Source: Parvularia atlantis (taxonomy: Eukaryota; Opisthokonta; Rotosphaerida). From it: a DNA stretch of 28,859 bases. A program made the translations under genes and the position numbers. Under the pieces are notes generated by a model, which did not search any database, had not been told where the DNA came from, and was given only the letters and a program-made list of their open reading frames with translations. Positions 20,931 through 28,859 of this stretch are shown in pieces. The stretch lies in assembly GCA_943704415.1 (NCBI GenBank), contig CALSCO010001201.1, forward strand, positions 1 through 28,859. The letters are read 5' to 3'. Each line of letters starts with the position of its first letter. Within the stretch, counting starts at the first letter, position 1.

Positions 20931-21262
20931 TAGCTACTGGTCGTTGTACTCGACGTCGCGCACGGAGAGCGGGTGGGGGCGAGCACGAACAGCCGCTGCT
21001 GTAGCTACTGGTCGTTGTACTGGTCGTCGTGCACGAAGAGCGGGTCGGGGCGAGCACGAACAGCTTCTGTAGCTAGTCGTTGTACTCGACGTCGCGCACG
21101 AAGAGCGGGCCAGGGGGACGCCGCGGCGAGCTCGAACAGGGCCAGGAGCAGTCGTTGTACTCGATTGGCACAGCTGCTGTAGCTAGTCGTTGTACTCGAC
21201 GTCGCGCACGAAGAGCGGGTCAGGGGGACGCCGCGGCGAGCTCGAACAGGGCCAGGAGCAGC
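20931..21262. repeat. Minisatellite: four imperfect direct repeats
   Basis: Four copies begin TAGCTA(CTG)GTCGTTGTACT at about 20931, 21002, 21070 and 21180. The shared core is TCGTTGTACTCGACGTCGCG followed by CACGAAGAGCGGG. Spacings are 71, 68 and 110 bases. The last two copies carry an extra segment with GAGCTCGAACAGGGCCAGGA and are nearly identical to each other over about 85 bases, so they duplicated most recently. The spacings are not multiples of three, so the array is unlikely to be coding. Confidence 0.9.
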
Positions 21263-21434
21263 AGCTGATCGTGATGATCAGGCAAGGGTTTTGCGCCTGT
21301 GTATGCCTAGTTGAATTTGAAGTTTACGGTGCAGGTACATAGGCGTTGCTCCCTCTTCCGCCCGCGGCTCGCTCACGCCGCGCGTCGCCCGCAGCCAGCG
21401 CGCGGCCCGCGCCTCGTCCCGTCGCCCCGTCTCG
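21263..21434 (+). promoter_or_regulatory. Probable promoter/leader of the PH-domain gene
   Basis: Between the minisatellite and the ATG at 21435 lies a locally AT-rich segment (GTTGAATTTGAAGTTTACGG, about 21310-21330). It is the best candidate for the core promoter of the PH-domain gene. No defined factor site is recognised. Confidence 0.4.
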
Positions 21435-23437
21435 ATGGCCGCATCCGCTGCGTCTGCCGCGACCGCTGACGGCGTCAAGGTGCGCCGGCCGATCTTCAGG
21501 CCGAACCCGGCAGTTCGGCGCCACCTGACGGAGCGCACAAAGGGCCCCGCCGCGAGCGCGTTCGACGCGTCGGCCAAGGCCGGGTGGCTGACGAAGCAGG
21601 GCGGCTCGGGCTTCGCGAAGAACTGGCGCCGGCGCTGGTTCGTGCTGGAGGACAGCTACCTCTACTACTACAAGACGGAGCAGGTGGCGCCCTTACCGAC
21701 GGCGCCAGCCCGGCGCCAAACGTCGGCGCTGACGCCACGCCACGCCACCGCGCCACACAGGACGCCGAGCCGGTCGGCATCGTCGCACTGGACGAGTACG
21801 TCGAGTGCCGCGTCGCCGAGCCGGCCGAGTGCAGCAAGAGCAAGTGCTGCTGGAAGCTCGTCGGCGCGGGCGACAAGGTCGGGACGCGCACCTACTTCGC
21901 CTACGCCGAGACGCGGCCGGAGATGGTCGCGTGGATAGACGCGATCAACGCCGTGATCGGTGCGTGTTGCTCGCGTCGGACGGCTGTACGGCTGACGACG
22001 AATGCAGCCGCGACCAAGCAGCCGCCGGCCGCGCCGCCGCCCGCCGTGCCGTCGCCCGCCTCGCCCGCCGTGCCGTCGCCCGCCTCGCCCCCGGCCGCGC
22101 AAGACGACCGCCCCGCGCTCGCGCTCAACACGATCGAGGCGGCGGCGGCTGCTGCCGACGCCAACGGCGGCCTCGAGAAGGGCAACAGCAAGCTCAACCA
22201 CCTCACGCTTACGCGGCCGCACCAGCGAGCCAAGCGCGCGCCCTCCCGCCGCCTCGTCCAGGCCACGTTTGACGAGGAGGACGACGAGACGGACGGCGCG
22301 TCCGACGCCGCCGCCGACCCGGCCTCACCGGCCGCCCCGGCGCTCTCCGCACGCTCGTCATCGGCCTCGACCGTGTCGGTGGCGTCGGTGAGCTCGGCTA
22401 CGACCGTACCGCACGTCTCCAGGGCCAACGTGCCCCTGCCCAAGATCCCGACGCAGGACGCGGCGCGCCTCAGCTCGGCGTCCGCGCCGATCACGCCCAT
22501 CGAGCCCGCCCCCACGCCGCCGCGCAAGGCCGGCCCGGCCGGCCCGACGTCCACGCCGCTTCCCGAGCCGCCCGTGCGCCGGTCGGTTGGTGTTGCCGCG
22601 CCGCCGGCAACGCCCCTGCCGCCCGCGCCGGCGCCTGCAGCCGCCATCGCCATCCCACCCGACATGATTGACAACCCGTTCTACGACCCGCCGGCGCAGC
22701 AGCTGCCGCCCGTGCCGCTCGAGCGCAGCGCGTCGCAGCGCATGTCGACCGTGCTGCCGCCGCAGACCGAGCTGCCGCCCGTGCCGCTCGAGCGCGCCGG
22801 CTCTCAGCGGTTGTCGATGGCCCTGCCGCCACAGGCCGACCTTCCCGCGGTCCCGCCTCAGCGCAACGCGTCGCAGCGGCTGTCGATGGCTCTCCCGCCG
22901 CAGACCAAGCTGCCGCCTGCCCCTGTTCGTGCTTCCACGGCGCTGGCGCCGCAGGACGACGGCATCGCGGCTGAGCTTGAGCAAACCAAGCAGCAGCTGC
23001 TTCAGGCCCAGGACGAGGTCGAGCGGCTGCGTCTCGAGGCGGACGACGCTAAGGCGCAAGTACGCGCACTGCAGAGTCACCTCGTCGTGGCAGCGACGGT
23101 CGCAGACGTGCGTGGCCAGCCCGCGGCCGTCTCGGCACGGCTCACGGCGCGCCCGCCCGCACACGCAGGTCGAGGCCATGAGGCACGATCTCGAGCAGCA
23201 GCGCGCCCAGCTGGATGCCGAGCGCGAGGCGATTGAGGCCGAGCGACAGGCCGTGGCTGGTGCGCGACAGCGCCTTGCACCAAGCCAGGCGGCTGAGCTT
23301 GCCGCTGTCCCACAGCGACGCGCGCCGAGGCCGAAGAGATCAAGGCCAAGGCCAAGGAGCTGCTCAAGCGCGCACAGGAGATCAAGCGCAGCATGGACGA
23401 GGCGCAGCAGGCCGCCGAGAGCAGCATGCTCATCTGA
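21435..23437 (+). CDS. PH-domain protein with proline-rich repeats and coiled coil
   Basis: Five exons, 586 residues; introns at 21684-21760, 21960-22007, 23108-23168 and 23260-23315. A pleckstrin-homology domain occupies about residues 48-150: it starts KAGWLTKQGGSGFAKNWRRR with WFVLEDSYLYYYK, and ends in the conserved-Trp helix RPEMVAWIDAINAVI. The Lys/Arg-rich beta1-beta2 loop suggests phosphoinositide binding. A long disordered Ala/Pro/Ser region follows, including three copies of a 23-residue repeat (LPPVPLERSASQRLSMALPP type) that offers PxxP motifs. The C-terminus is a coiled coil (EQTKQQLLQAQDEVERLRLE and on to AEEIKAKAKELLKRAQEIKR). This layout suggests a membrane-recruited adaptor. 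I do not recognise a named orthologue. It converges on GTF3C3 with 31 bases between stops. Confidence 0.82.
22703..22909 (+). repeat. 69-base coding tandem repeat (23 residues x 3)
   Basis: Units begin at 22703, 22772 and 22841, with a degenerate partial fourth from 22910. The encoded consensus is L-P-P-V-P-L-E-R-x-A-S-Q-R-L-S-x-A-L-P-P-Q-x-x. The exact 69-base spacing shows tandem duplication of DNA within the exon. Confidence 0.9.
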
Positions 23438-23468
23438 GTGTCTGTTGGTGACAATAGCGCAAACCTTT

Positions 23469-26400
23469 TCAGTCCACAGCCAGATACCTGCTCACCAGGT
23501 CCGCCGCCGCGAGCGCGTTGCCCGAGAGCATATAGACCGACGCGAGGTTCCACGCCGTCTCACGCCGCAGGTCGAACGCCGCTACCTCCTGTTGTGCGCG
23601 CGCCGTGTCAGCCGCCGCGCGCCGTTTCGGCCAAGCGAGCGTGCCTTGGCCGACAGGCCCTCGCGCTGCGCCGCGGTCAGCGGCTCCTGCTGTAGCGCGG
23701 CCTCGTAGTACGGCACGGCGAGATACGCGAGTCCTGCGCGCGCGCGCGCGTCAAAGACCGTGCTGCTGCACGCGAGACAGCGACCGCGCACCGAGCGACT
23801 GGAAAGCGCGCCCGAGGTTGTAGTTGGCCTCTTGGTTGCCGCCGCGCGCGGCGTAGTACCGCAGCATGAACGCGACGCCCTGCCGTGCGCGCGTGAGGCC
23901 ACAGTGCGGCACAACGGCAGCGCCGCACCTGCGCGATCTGCACGTGCCGGTTAGGCGACACGCGCTGCATGGCTTGGTGCAGCGTCTTCACGCCCAGCAG
24001 CAGGTTGGTTGTGTCCAGCAGCGGCTCGGACTGCCACTCGTTCACGTACACCTCTGCATGCGCGCGTGTAAGTCTGGGCAGCGCGCGCTGTCTATGCAGC
24101 CACGCACCGAGCGAGTTGGCGACGTTGCGCTGCTTGCTAAACACGTGCGCGGGGGCGAGGCGCGCGGCGAGGTTGTTGTGCGCGAGCTTGGCGTAGCGCG
24201 TGATGTACTTGACCGTCGTGGGGGCGTCCACGAGCGCGGCGCCGTCGGGCACGCGCGCAAACGACGAGAAGAAGACGTTGAAGCCGAGATGCTTGTCGAG
24301 GCGGCGTGCGCAGAACCAGCGCGCGTGCTCGACGGCCGCGCGCACGTCGTCCCTCGATAGGCACACCACTGCCACCGCCGCCGCCGCAAGCAGTCAGACG
24401 CCGCCAGACAAGGCAGTCGCGCAGACGCACCGAGCAGCGCCGCGCGCAGGTCCGCCTGCAGCTTCTCGGCGCGCAGAAACGCCGAGTGGTTGCTCGCCTC
24501 AAACAGCGGGTTGTAGGCGCTGTCGACCTCACCGACGCTGAGGCGCATGCACGCGAGCTGCGGGCGTGCGGTCTGCTCAGGACGCGCACATCAAGCTGCG
24601 CAGCCGGTGGGGGTCGCACCGTCGTGACCACTGTCAGCCACTGCGGCAGCGTCAGCGCGTGGTCGCCCGGCACGGCCGCTGCAACGTTGCTCGACGGGCT
24701 CGCTTGGTCGTTGCTGCTGGTGACGTCCAGCGCGCTCGGCGGCTGCAACTGAAGCGAGCACGCGCACGCGTCAGGGGTGCCATGCACGGCACAAGCAAGC
24801 ACGCACGTGGCGGTAGTCGGTCTCAAAGTACTTCCACAGCCTCGTGCACACGTCCAGCAGCGCCCGGACGTCGCGTGGACGCGTCGCGGCAAGCGCGCGC
24901 ATCGTGCCAAACTCGCGCCGGATCATGTTGCTGCGATCCTGTGCGCTCGTCTGCCCGCGCGCCACATGAGCGGCGTTGTGCCGCGCACGGGCTGCGCACC
25001 TGTGCGGCCTCGGTCGCCTTGGCGCGCTTCTCCGTCCGCACAACGCGACGCACGTTGCTCTTCCCGGCCTCGCCGCCGCTGTCGTCAGCGTGCTCATGCC
25101 GTGCGCGCTTGCGCTCGGCGGCGTCGTGGGCGGCAGGCCGACGCGACGCCTCCCGCGGCACTGCAGAGCGCGCTCTGCGTGAGCAAGTGCGGCGCACCAA
25201 CGACGCACGCCTACGCACGCGGCATGTGCAGCGACGCCTTGGCATCCTCTAACGCCTGCCACGCCTTGGCCAGTGTGCCGCGCTCGTCCATGTGCTGCGT
25301 GTCGGGCACTGCGCACGTGTATGAGCTGCAGATGCGGCGTGTACATGGCAACATGCGGCGCACCGCTGTCGGCGAGGCGCTGCGCCTCCTCGGTGTTGCC
25401 CAGCCCGAGGTGGCACACGGCCTGTCGCAGCCACAGCTCCGGCTGGTTAAACTGCGCGACCGTCAGGCACACAACGGCACACGACAGAGCACACACCTCG
25501 TCCAGCTGCACGAGGCGGTCGTACAGCCGCAGCGCCCGCTCAAACATGCCGCGGTCTACAAACGCCAGCGCCACGTCCTGATACAGGTCGGCCACCGCCG
25601 CCACGTCCTGAAACTCCTCGAGCATGCGCAGGCCGTCCTGTCCGCACCGTCAGCACACGCGGGTGCACGGTTGCACGACCGCACCTGCGCTGCCAGCTCG
25701 TGCTCGCGCGACAGCTTGATGTAGCCGATCGTGCGCTTGACAACCAGGTCGAGCGGCAGCGCCTCGTTGCGGCCCTCCTCCTCCTTGTCAATGAGGTCGA
25801 TCATCTTGGCGGCGTTGCCCTGGGCGCGCACGCACGTGTGCCCGGTCGGCTGCACTCCCGCGAGACGCACGCGGCGGCGCACCGTCGTCAGGTACAGCTC
25901 GGCGAGGTAGTTGACGTGTTCGAGGCCGTAGTGCTCGTGCCCGCCCTCGCTCGCAAACGCATCCTCGAAAAGCGACACGGCCTGCGCCTCGTCGCCCTTC
26001 TGCGCATACACCTGCGCGCCCTCGTGCGTGAGCTGCAAGCGCCGCAACTGGCAGTGCGCACGCGCGCAAGCTCGACGATGGTCGCCAGGTCGTGCGGCCG
26101 GAGCGTCAGCAGCCTGCGATACGTGGATATGGCCTACGTGTGTGGCGTGGGTGACGTGCGGAGCGGCGGGCGCGCGCTTGGGCGGACCTTGTTGAACGCC
26201 TCCTTCTGCGCGTACAGCCGCGCGAGGTTGACCAGGCATGTGACGTCGTCGCGGCGCGAGCGTCGGATCTTCTCGTAGCACGTGATCGCCTGGTCGAGCA
26301 GACCCTGCTCGCTGCGTGCGTGGGCGTGGGATGAGTACGTCTGAGCACACGACACACGCGGGGCGGCCGCACCGCGACATCTCCGCGACCTCGTACCACT

Positions 26401-27386
26401 GCTCCATGTCGGAGCTGGTGAAAGCGGCCGCGAAAAAGAGGTACTGCAGCTCCTGCGTCTTTTGTGTGAGTGTGCGGCCGCGTCGCACCTCGCAGCGCAC
26501 CCGCGTCGTGTCGCCCTCCTCCTTGGCGATGAGCGCGAGCATCTTGTAGCTGCGCGCGACCTTGGGTGCGTGCCGGATGAGCTCGTTAAGGTACTTTTTC
26601 GCCTTGAGTTTGTGCGTGTGCCCACAGACGAGTCAGGGGCCGATGTGCGCGCGGGGCCGCCGCCGCACCTCGGCAAAGTCGCGGTTGGTGAAGCACTCGA
26701 TTGCGTGCCCCATGATCGGCTGCAGGTACGGCTGCAGCTCGTCGACGCGGCGGCGCTGGCACGTGCACATGCGCGCGGTGCACGTCAGCGAGCGTCGCCG
26801 TGCGCGGCAGACACGCACCCCGCGCGCGCCCTTGATGACCTTCTTGCGCCGCGCGATCACGAGGTGCTCGAGCTCCTTCTGCGTGACCTTGCGCCGCTGC
26901 CGCGCGCTGGCACCGCCGCCCTCGCCGGCCGCGCCGCCCTCGCCGCCCGTGCGCATCAGGTCCTGCAGCGTGTCTTCGCCCCTTCGCGCGGGTCGCGGCG
27001 GTGAGTGCGGCACGCGTGCGATGCCGTCTGCCGCGCGCACTCAAAGTCCAGCTCGGACAACCCTGCGCGGTCGCCGTCGCGCTGCGTGCGGCGCCTGCGC
27101 GTCAGATCGATCGGCCGGCCACACGGTGCGTGCGTGCACGTGCCTGGCTGTACTTTTGCAGCAGCGACATCGCCAGCTCGCGCTCGTGCGTCGGCAGCGT
27201 CTCGATCGTGGCCATGCCGCGCGGCTCGTCCTCCTCCTCGTCCATCAGCTCAAACTCGTCCACGCTCTCGTCGCCGTCCTCGGGCTCCTCGTCCTCCTCG
27301 TCCTCGTCCTCCGCCACCGCCGTCACGGCCGCCTTGGCCTTGCCGCGCCGCGCCTCTCGCCGCGCATCCTCCCCATCCGACGCCAT
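23469..27386 (-). CDS. GTF3C3: TFIIIC TPR subunit (GTF3C3 / TFIIIC102)
   Basis: Twenty-two exons, 909 residues (human 886). Introns, 5' to 3': 27095-27153, 26982-27040, 26756-26818, 26603-26668, 26453-26500, 26312-26372, 26134-26187, 26012-26061, 25820-25882, 25638-25684, 25452-25496, 25309-25363, 25161-25218, 24939-24999, 24749-24806, 24558-24619, 24369-24430, 24054-24107, 23880-23928, 23734-23791, 23589-23644. An acidic N-terminus ([10 protein letters not shown] then Glu/Asp-rich) precedes arrays of tetratricopeptide repeats: [50 protein letters not shown] Lys-rich linker separates the second TPR array, which ends [20 protein letters not shown] and [15 protein letters not shown] as in animal GTF3C3. 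TFIIIC binds A/B-box promoters of tRNA genes; this subunit contacts TFIIIB. The last intron uses a GC donor. The intron at 26012-26061 has alternative acceptors (29 or 41 bases long) and the local protein is uncertain. Confidence 0.92.
23589..23644 (-). other. GC-AG intron in GTF3C3
   Basis: On the coding strand the exon ends GCCAAG and the intron starts GCACGC, runs 56 bases and ends CAACAG. No GT donor within the possible range restores the frame. Splicing here joins SAK to [15 protein letters not shown], which matches the family's C-terminus. It contains CTGAC like other introns in the window. Confidence 0.75.
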
Positions 27387-27443
27387 ACGTCCCCCTGTCC
27401 TCCAGAAGCGTCTCGAAGCGCGCCAGAAGTTTCGTGACAGGCC
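27387..27443. promoter_or_regulatory. 57-base bidirectional promoter, GTF3C3 and RFC2
   Basis: Only 57 bases separate the two start codons. The segment is pyrimidine-rich on the GTF3C3 side (CCCCCTGTCCTCC) with CAGAAG/CGAAGC repeats in the middle. No TATA box. Shared control of the two genes is inferred from spacing only. Confidence 0.5.
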
Positions 27444-28833
27444 ATGGAGACGCCGTGGTGCGGCGCCGTCTCTCTGCCGCCTCTCTCTCTCTCTCTCTCG
27501 TGCTGCGCCTCACGCGCCGCTGCCGCCGTGCGGCCAGGGTCGAGAAGTACCGCCCCGTGCTGCTGCGCGACACGGTCGGCAACGAGGAGATCGTCGCGCG
27601 GCTCGAGGTCATCGCGCGCGAGGGCAACATGCCAAACATGATCATCTCGGTGCGCGCGCGCTGGGTGCGCGGCGCAGGCGGCTGAAGCAGCGCGCACACA
27701 CGGACGCGCAGGGACCGCCGGGCACGGGCAAGACGACGAGCATCCTCTGTCTCGCGCACGCGCTGCTGGGAGACGCGTTCCGCGAGGCCGTGCTCGAGCT
27801 CAACGCGTCCGACGACCGGTGCGGCGCGCCCGGGCGACGGGCGCACGGCGGACGGCGCACTGACCCGGGGCGGCGCCGCAGCGGCATCGACACCGTGCGC
27901 AACAAGATTAAGATGTTTGCGCAGAAGAAGGTCACGCTCCCGCCCGGGCGGCACAAGGTCGTCATCCTCGACGAGGCCGACTCGTGCGCGCCGCGCCATC
28001 GGCGCTCTGTGGCGCCACTCAAACCCGGCGACGGCGCCAGCATGACCGCCGGGGCACAACAGGCGCTGCGGCGCACGATGGAGATCTACTCGAGCACGAC
28101 ACGCTTCGCCCTCGCCTGCAACGTCTCGTCCAAGATCATCGAGCCGATCCAGAGCCGCTGCGCCATCCTACGCTACACGCGCCTCACGGACGCGCAGGTG
28201 CTCAAGCGTGTGATCGAGATTGCTGACATGGAGAACGTGCGTGCTCGTCGTGTGTGTGCGTGTGGCCGCGGCCTCTCAAGCGCTCACGGCGCCGCAGGTC
28301 CCGCGCACCGACGATGGCCTCGAGGCAATCGTGTTCACGGCCGAGGGCGACATGCGGCAGGTGTGCGGCCGCCTCACACCCCACGCCCTACGTCCACGCC
28401 CACGCAGCCCGTGCGGCCCCGGCGTGACGCCCACGTGCGCGCAGGCCGTCAACAACCTGCAGTCGACCTTTGCCGGCTTCAAGGTCGTCAACGTCGACAA
28501 CGTGTTCAAGGTGTGCGATCAGCCGCACCCGCTTGTCGTTAAAGTGCGCTTTCCCGGCACACCGCGCCGCTGCGCCACCGCCTCGCCTCACGTGCGCGCA
28601 CAGATGATCGTCAAGGCCTGCATCGAGGGCGACATCGATCAGGCCTACGCCAACTTGAACGAGCTCTGGGGGCAGGGTGCGCGCCCGCCGGCAGGCAGCG
28701 CCGCCCTACGCGCTCACGCTTTGCCCCCGCGCGCGCGTGCACAGGCTACTCGCCGCTCGACATCATCACCACGCTCTTCCGCGTCGTCAAATACTACCAG
28801 ATGGCCGAGTACCTCAAGCTCGAGTTCATCAAG
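27444..28833 (+). CDS. RFC2: Replication factor C subunit 2 (clamp loader ATPase), 3' end outside window
   Basis: Nine exons visible; introns 27458-27537, 27650-27711, 27819-27881, 27984-28040, 28237-28297, 28361-28444, 28544-28603, 28677-28744. A 14-base first exon encodes METPW, joining to [22 protein letters not shown]+ motifs: Walker A GPPGTGKT (created by the second splice), Walker B VVILDEAD, sensor 1 in [12 protein letters not shown], the RFC-specific SRC motif [10 protein letters not shown], and sensor 2 GDMRQAVNNLQ. The blend [36 protein letters not shown] and [11 protein letters not shown] identifies RFC2 (yeast Rfc4) rather than RFC3-5. RFC loads PCNA at primer ends. The frame reaches AAG at 28833, followed by GTCGCG, probably the next intron. 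By comparison with the human protein only a short C-terminal piece is missing. Confidence 0.95.
27481..27499. repeat. (CT)n microsatellite in RFC2 intron 1
   Basis: About nine CT dinucleotides lie in the 80-base first intron of RFC2, downstream of the donor. It forms an unusually long pyrimidine tract for these introns but lies upstream of the usual branch-site position. Confidence 0.85.
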
Positions 28834-28859
28834 GTCGCGCCTCACACGCGCCCCCCCCC

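Noticed and set aside
20620-20986. A longer N-terminus for the sulfur transporter starting near 20986 or at ATG 20710.
   Set aside because: The frame runs into the minisatellite, has random GC-rich composition, and a 50-base intron (20523-20572) joins a short, better-looking first exon in phase. Still possible, but not preferred.
20931-21262. The direct repeats as a CRISPR-like array or as repeated coding modules.
   Set aside because: Only four irregular copies, uneven spacing (71, 68, 110), no unique spacers of constant size and a eukaryotic context exclude CRISPR. Spacings not divisible by three and stops in the units argue against coding.
24558-24589. A 32-base intron in GTF3C3.
   Set aside because: The same acceptor pairs in phase with an upstream GTGCG donor to give an ordinary 62-base intron (24558-24619).
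25287-25308. A 22-base intron in GTF3C3.
   Set aside because: A 55-base GTGCG-CAG intron (25309-25363) ending just before it gives the correct frame and a typical size.
27095-27156. A GC-AG intron at the end of GTF3C3 exon 1 (CAG|GCACGT).
   Set aside because: A normal GT-AG intron (27095-27153, donor GTACAG) of 59 bases restores the same frame, so no exotic donor is needed here.
1-28859. tRNA or rRNA genes, DNA transposons, retroelements and virus-derived sequences.
   Set aside because: No tRNA-like A/B boxes with cloverleaf potential, no terminal inverted repeats or target duplications, and no reverse transcriptase, integrase, transposase or capsid motifs were seen. The space is taken up by host genes.

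Overview
This is a gene-dense, very GC-rich nuclear segment from a compact but intron-rich unicellular eukaryote. The evidence is the eukaryote-only gene set (ORC3, THOC2, GTF3C3, RFC2, a RUN-FYVE protein, an HDEL-tailed ER protein) and about 113 spliceosomal introns of roughly 45-86 bases. I cannot name the species. The best-recognised proteins resemble, from memory, their animal counterparts more than yeast ones, so an opisthokont or other amorphean protist is my guess. Ten protein genes fill the window, with about 20.8 kb (72%) of coding exon. I spliced every model by hand. In all nine complete genes the exon lengths sum to a multiple of three, which is good internal support.

Layout from left to right: (GA)n microsatellite and a 12-base tandem repeat (1-106); TMEM161-family membrane protein (minus, 236-2189); Golgi-type DXD glycosyltransferase (minus, 2265-3850); RUFY-like RUN/coiled-coil/FYVE endosomal protein (plus, 3889-6648); ER thioredoxin/PDI-like protein ending in HDEL (plus, 6732-9114); ORC3 (minus, 9138-12457); THOC2 (plus, about 12540-19285); two-module YeeE/YedE (TsuA-type) sulfur-compound transporter (minus, 19323-20619); an 815-base gene-free stretch with a minisatellite (20620-21434); PH-domain, proline-rich, coiled-coil protein (plus, 21435-23437); GTF3C3/TFIIIC TPR subunit (minus, 23469-27386); RFC2 (plus, from 27444, cut by the window end).

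Packing is extreme. Head-to-head start codons are 38, 82 and 57 bases apart (GT/RUFY, ORC3/THOC2, GTF3C3/RFC2), and tail-to-tail stop codons are 23, 37 and 31 bases apart. Introns share one style: about 88 of 113 begin GTGCG, nearly all end in CAG, and many carry CTGAC or CTCAC in the 3' half, as expected of a branch site. Several genes have a tiny first exon holding little more than the start codon.

Functionally these are housekeeping genes: DNA replication (ORC3, RFC2), transcription and mRNA export (GTF3C3, THOC2) and endomembrane traffic and protein folding (glycosyltransferase, RUFY, PDI-like). The transporter is the only one that looks bacterial in family origin. I saw no tRNA, rRNA, CRISPR array, transposon or virus-derived element, and nothing I would call a new multigene system. 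The most unusual signals are the splice-site style, the start-codon microexons, one GC-AG intron, and the module order of the transporter.
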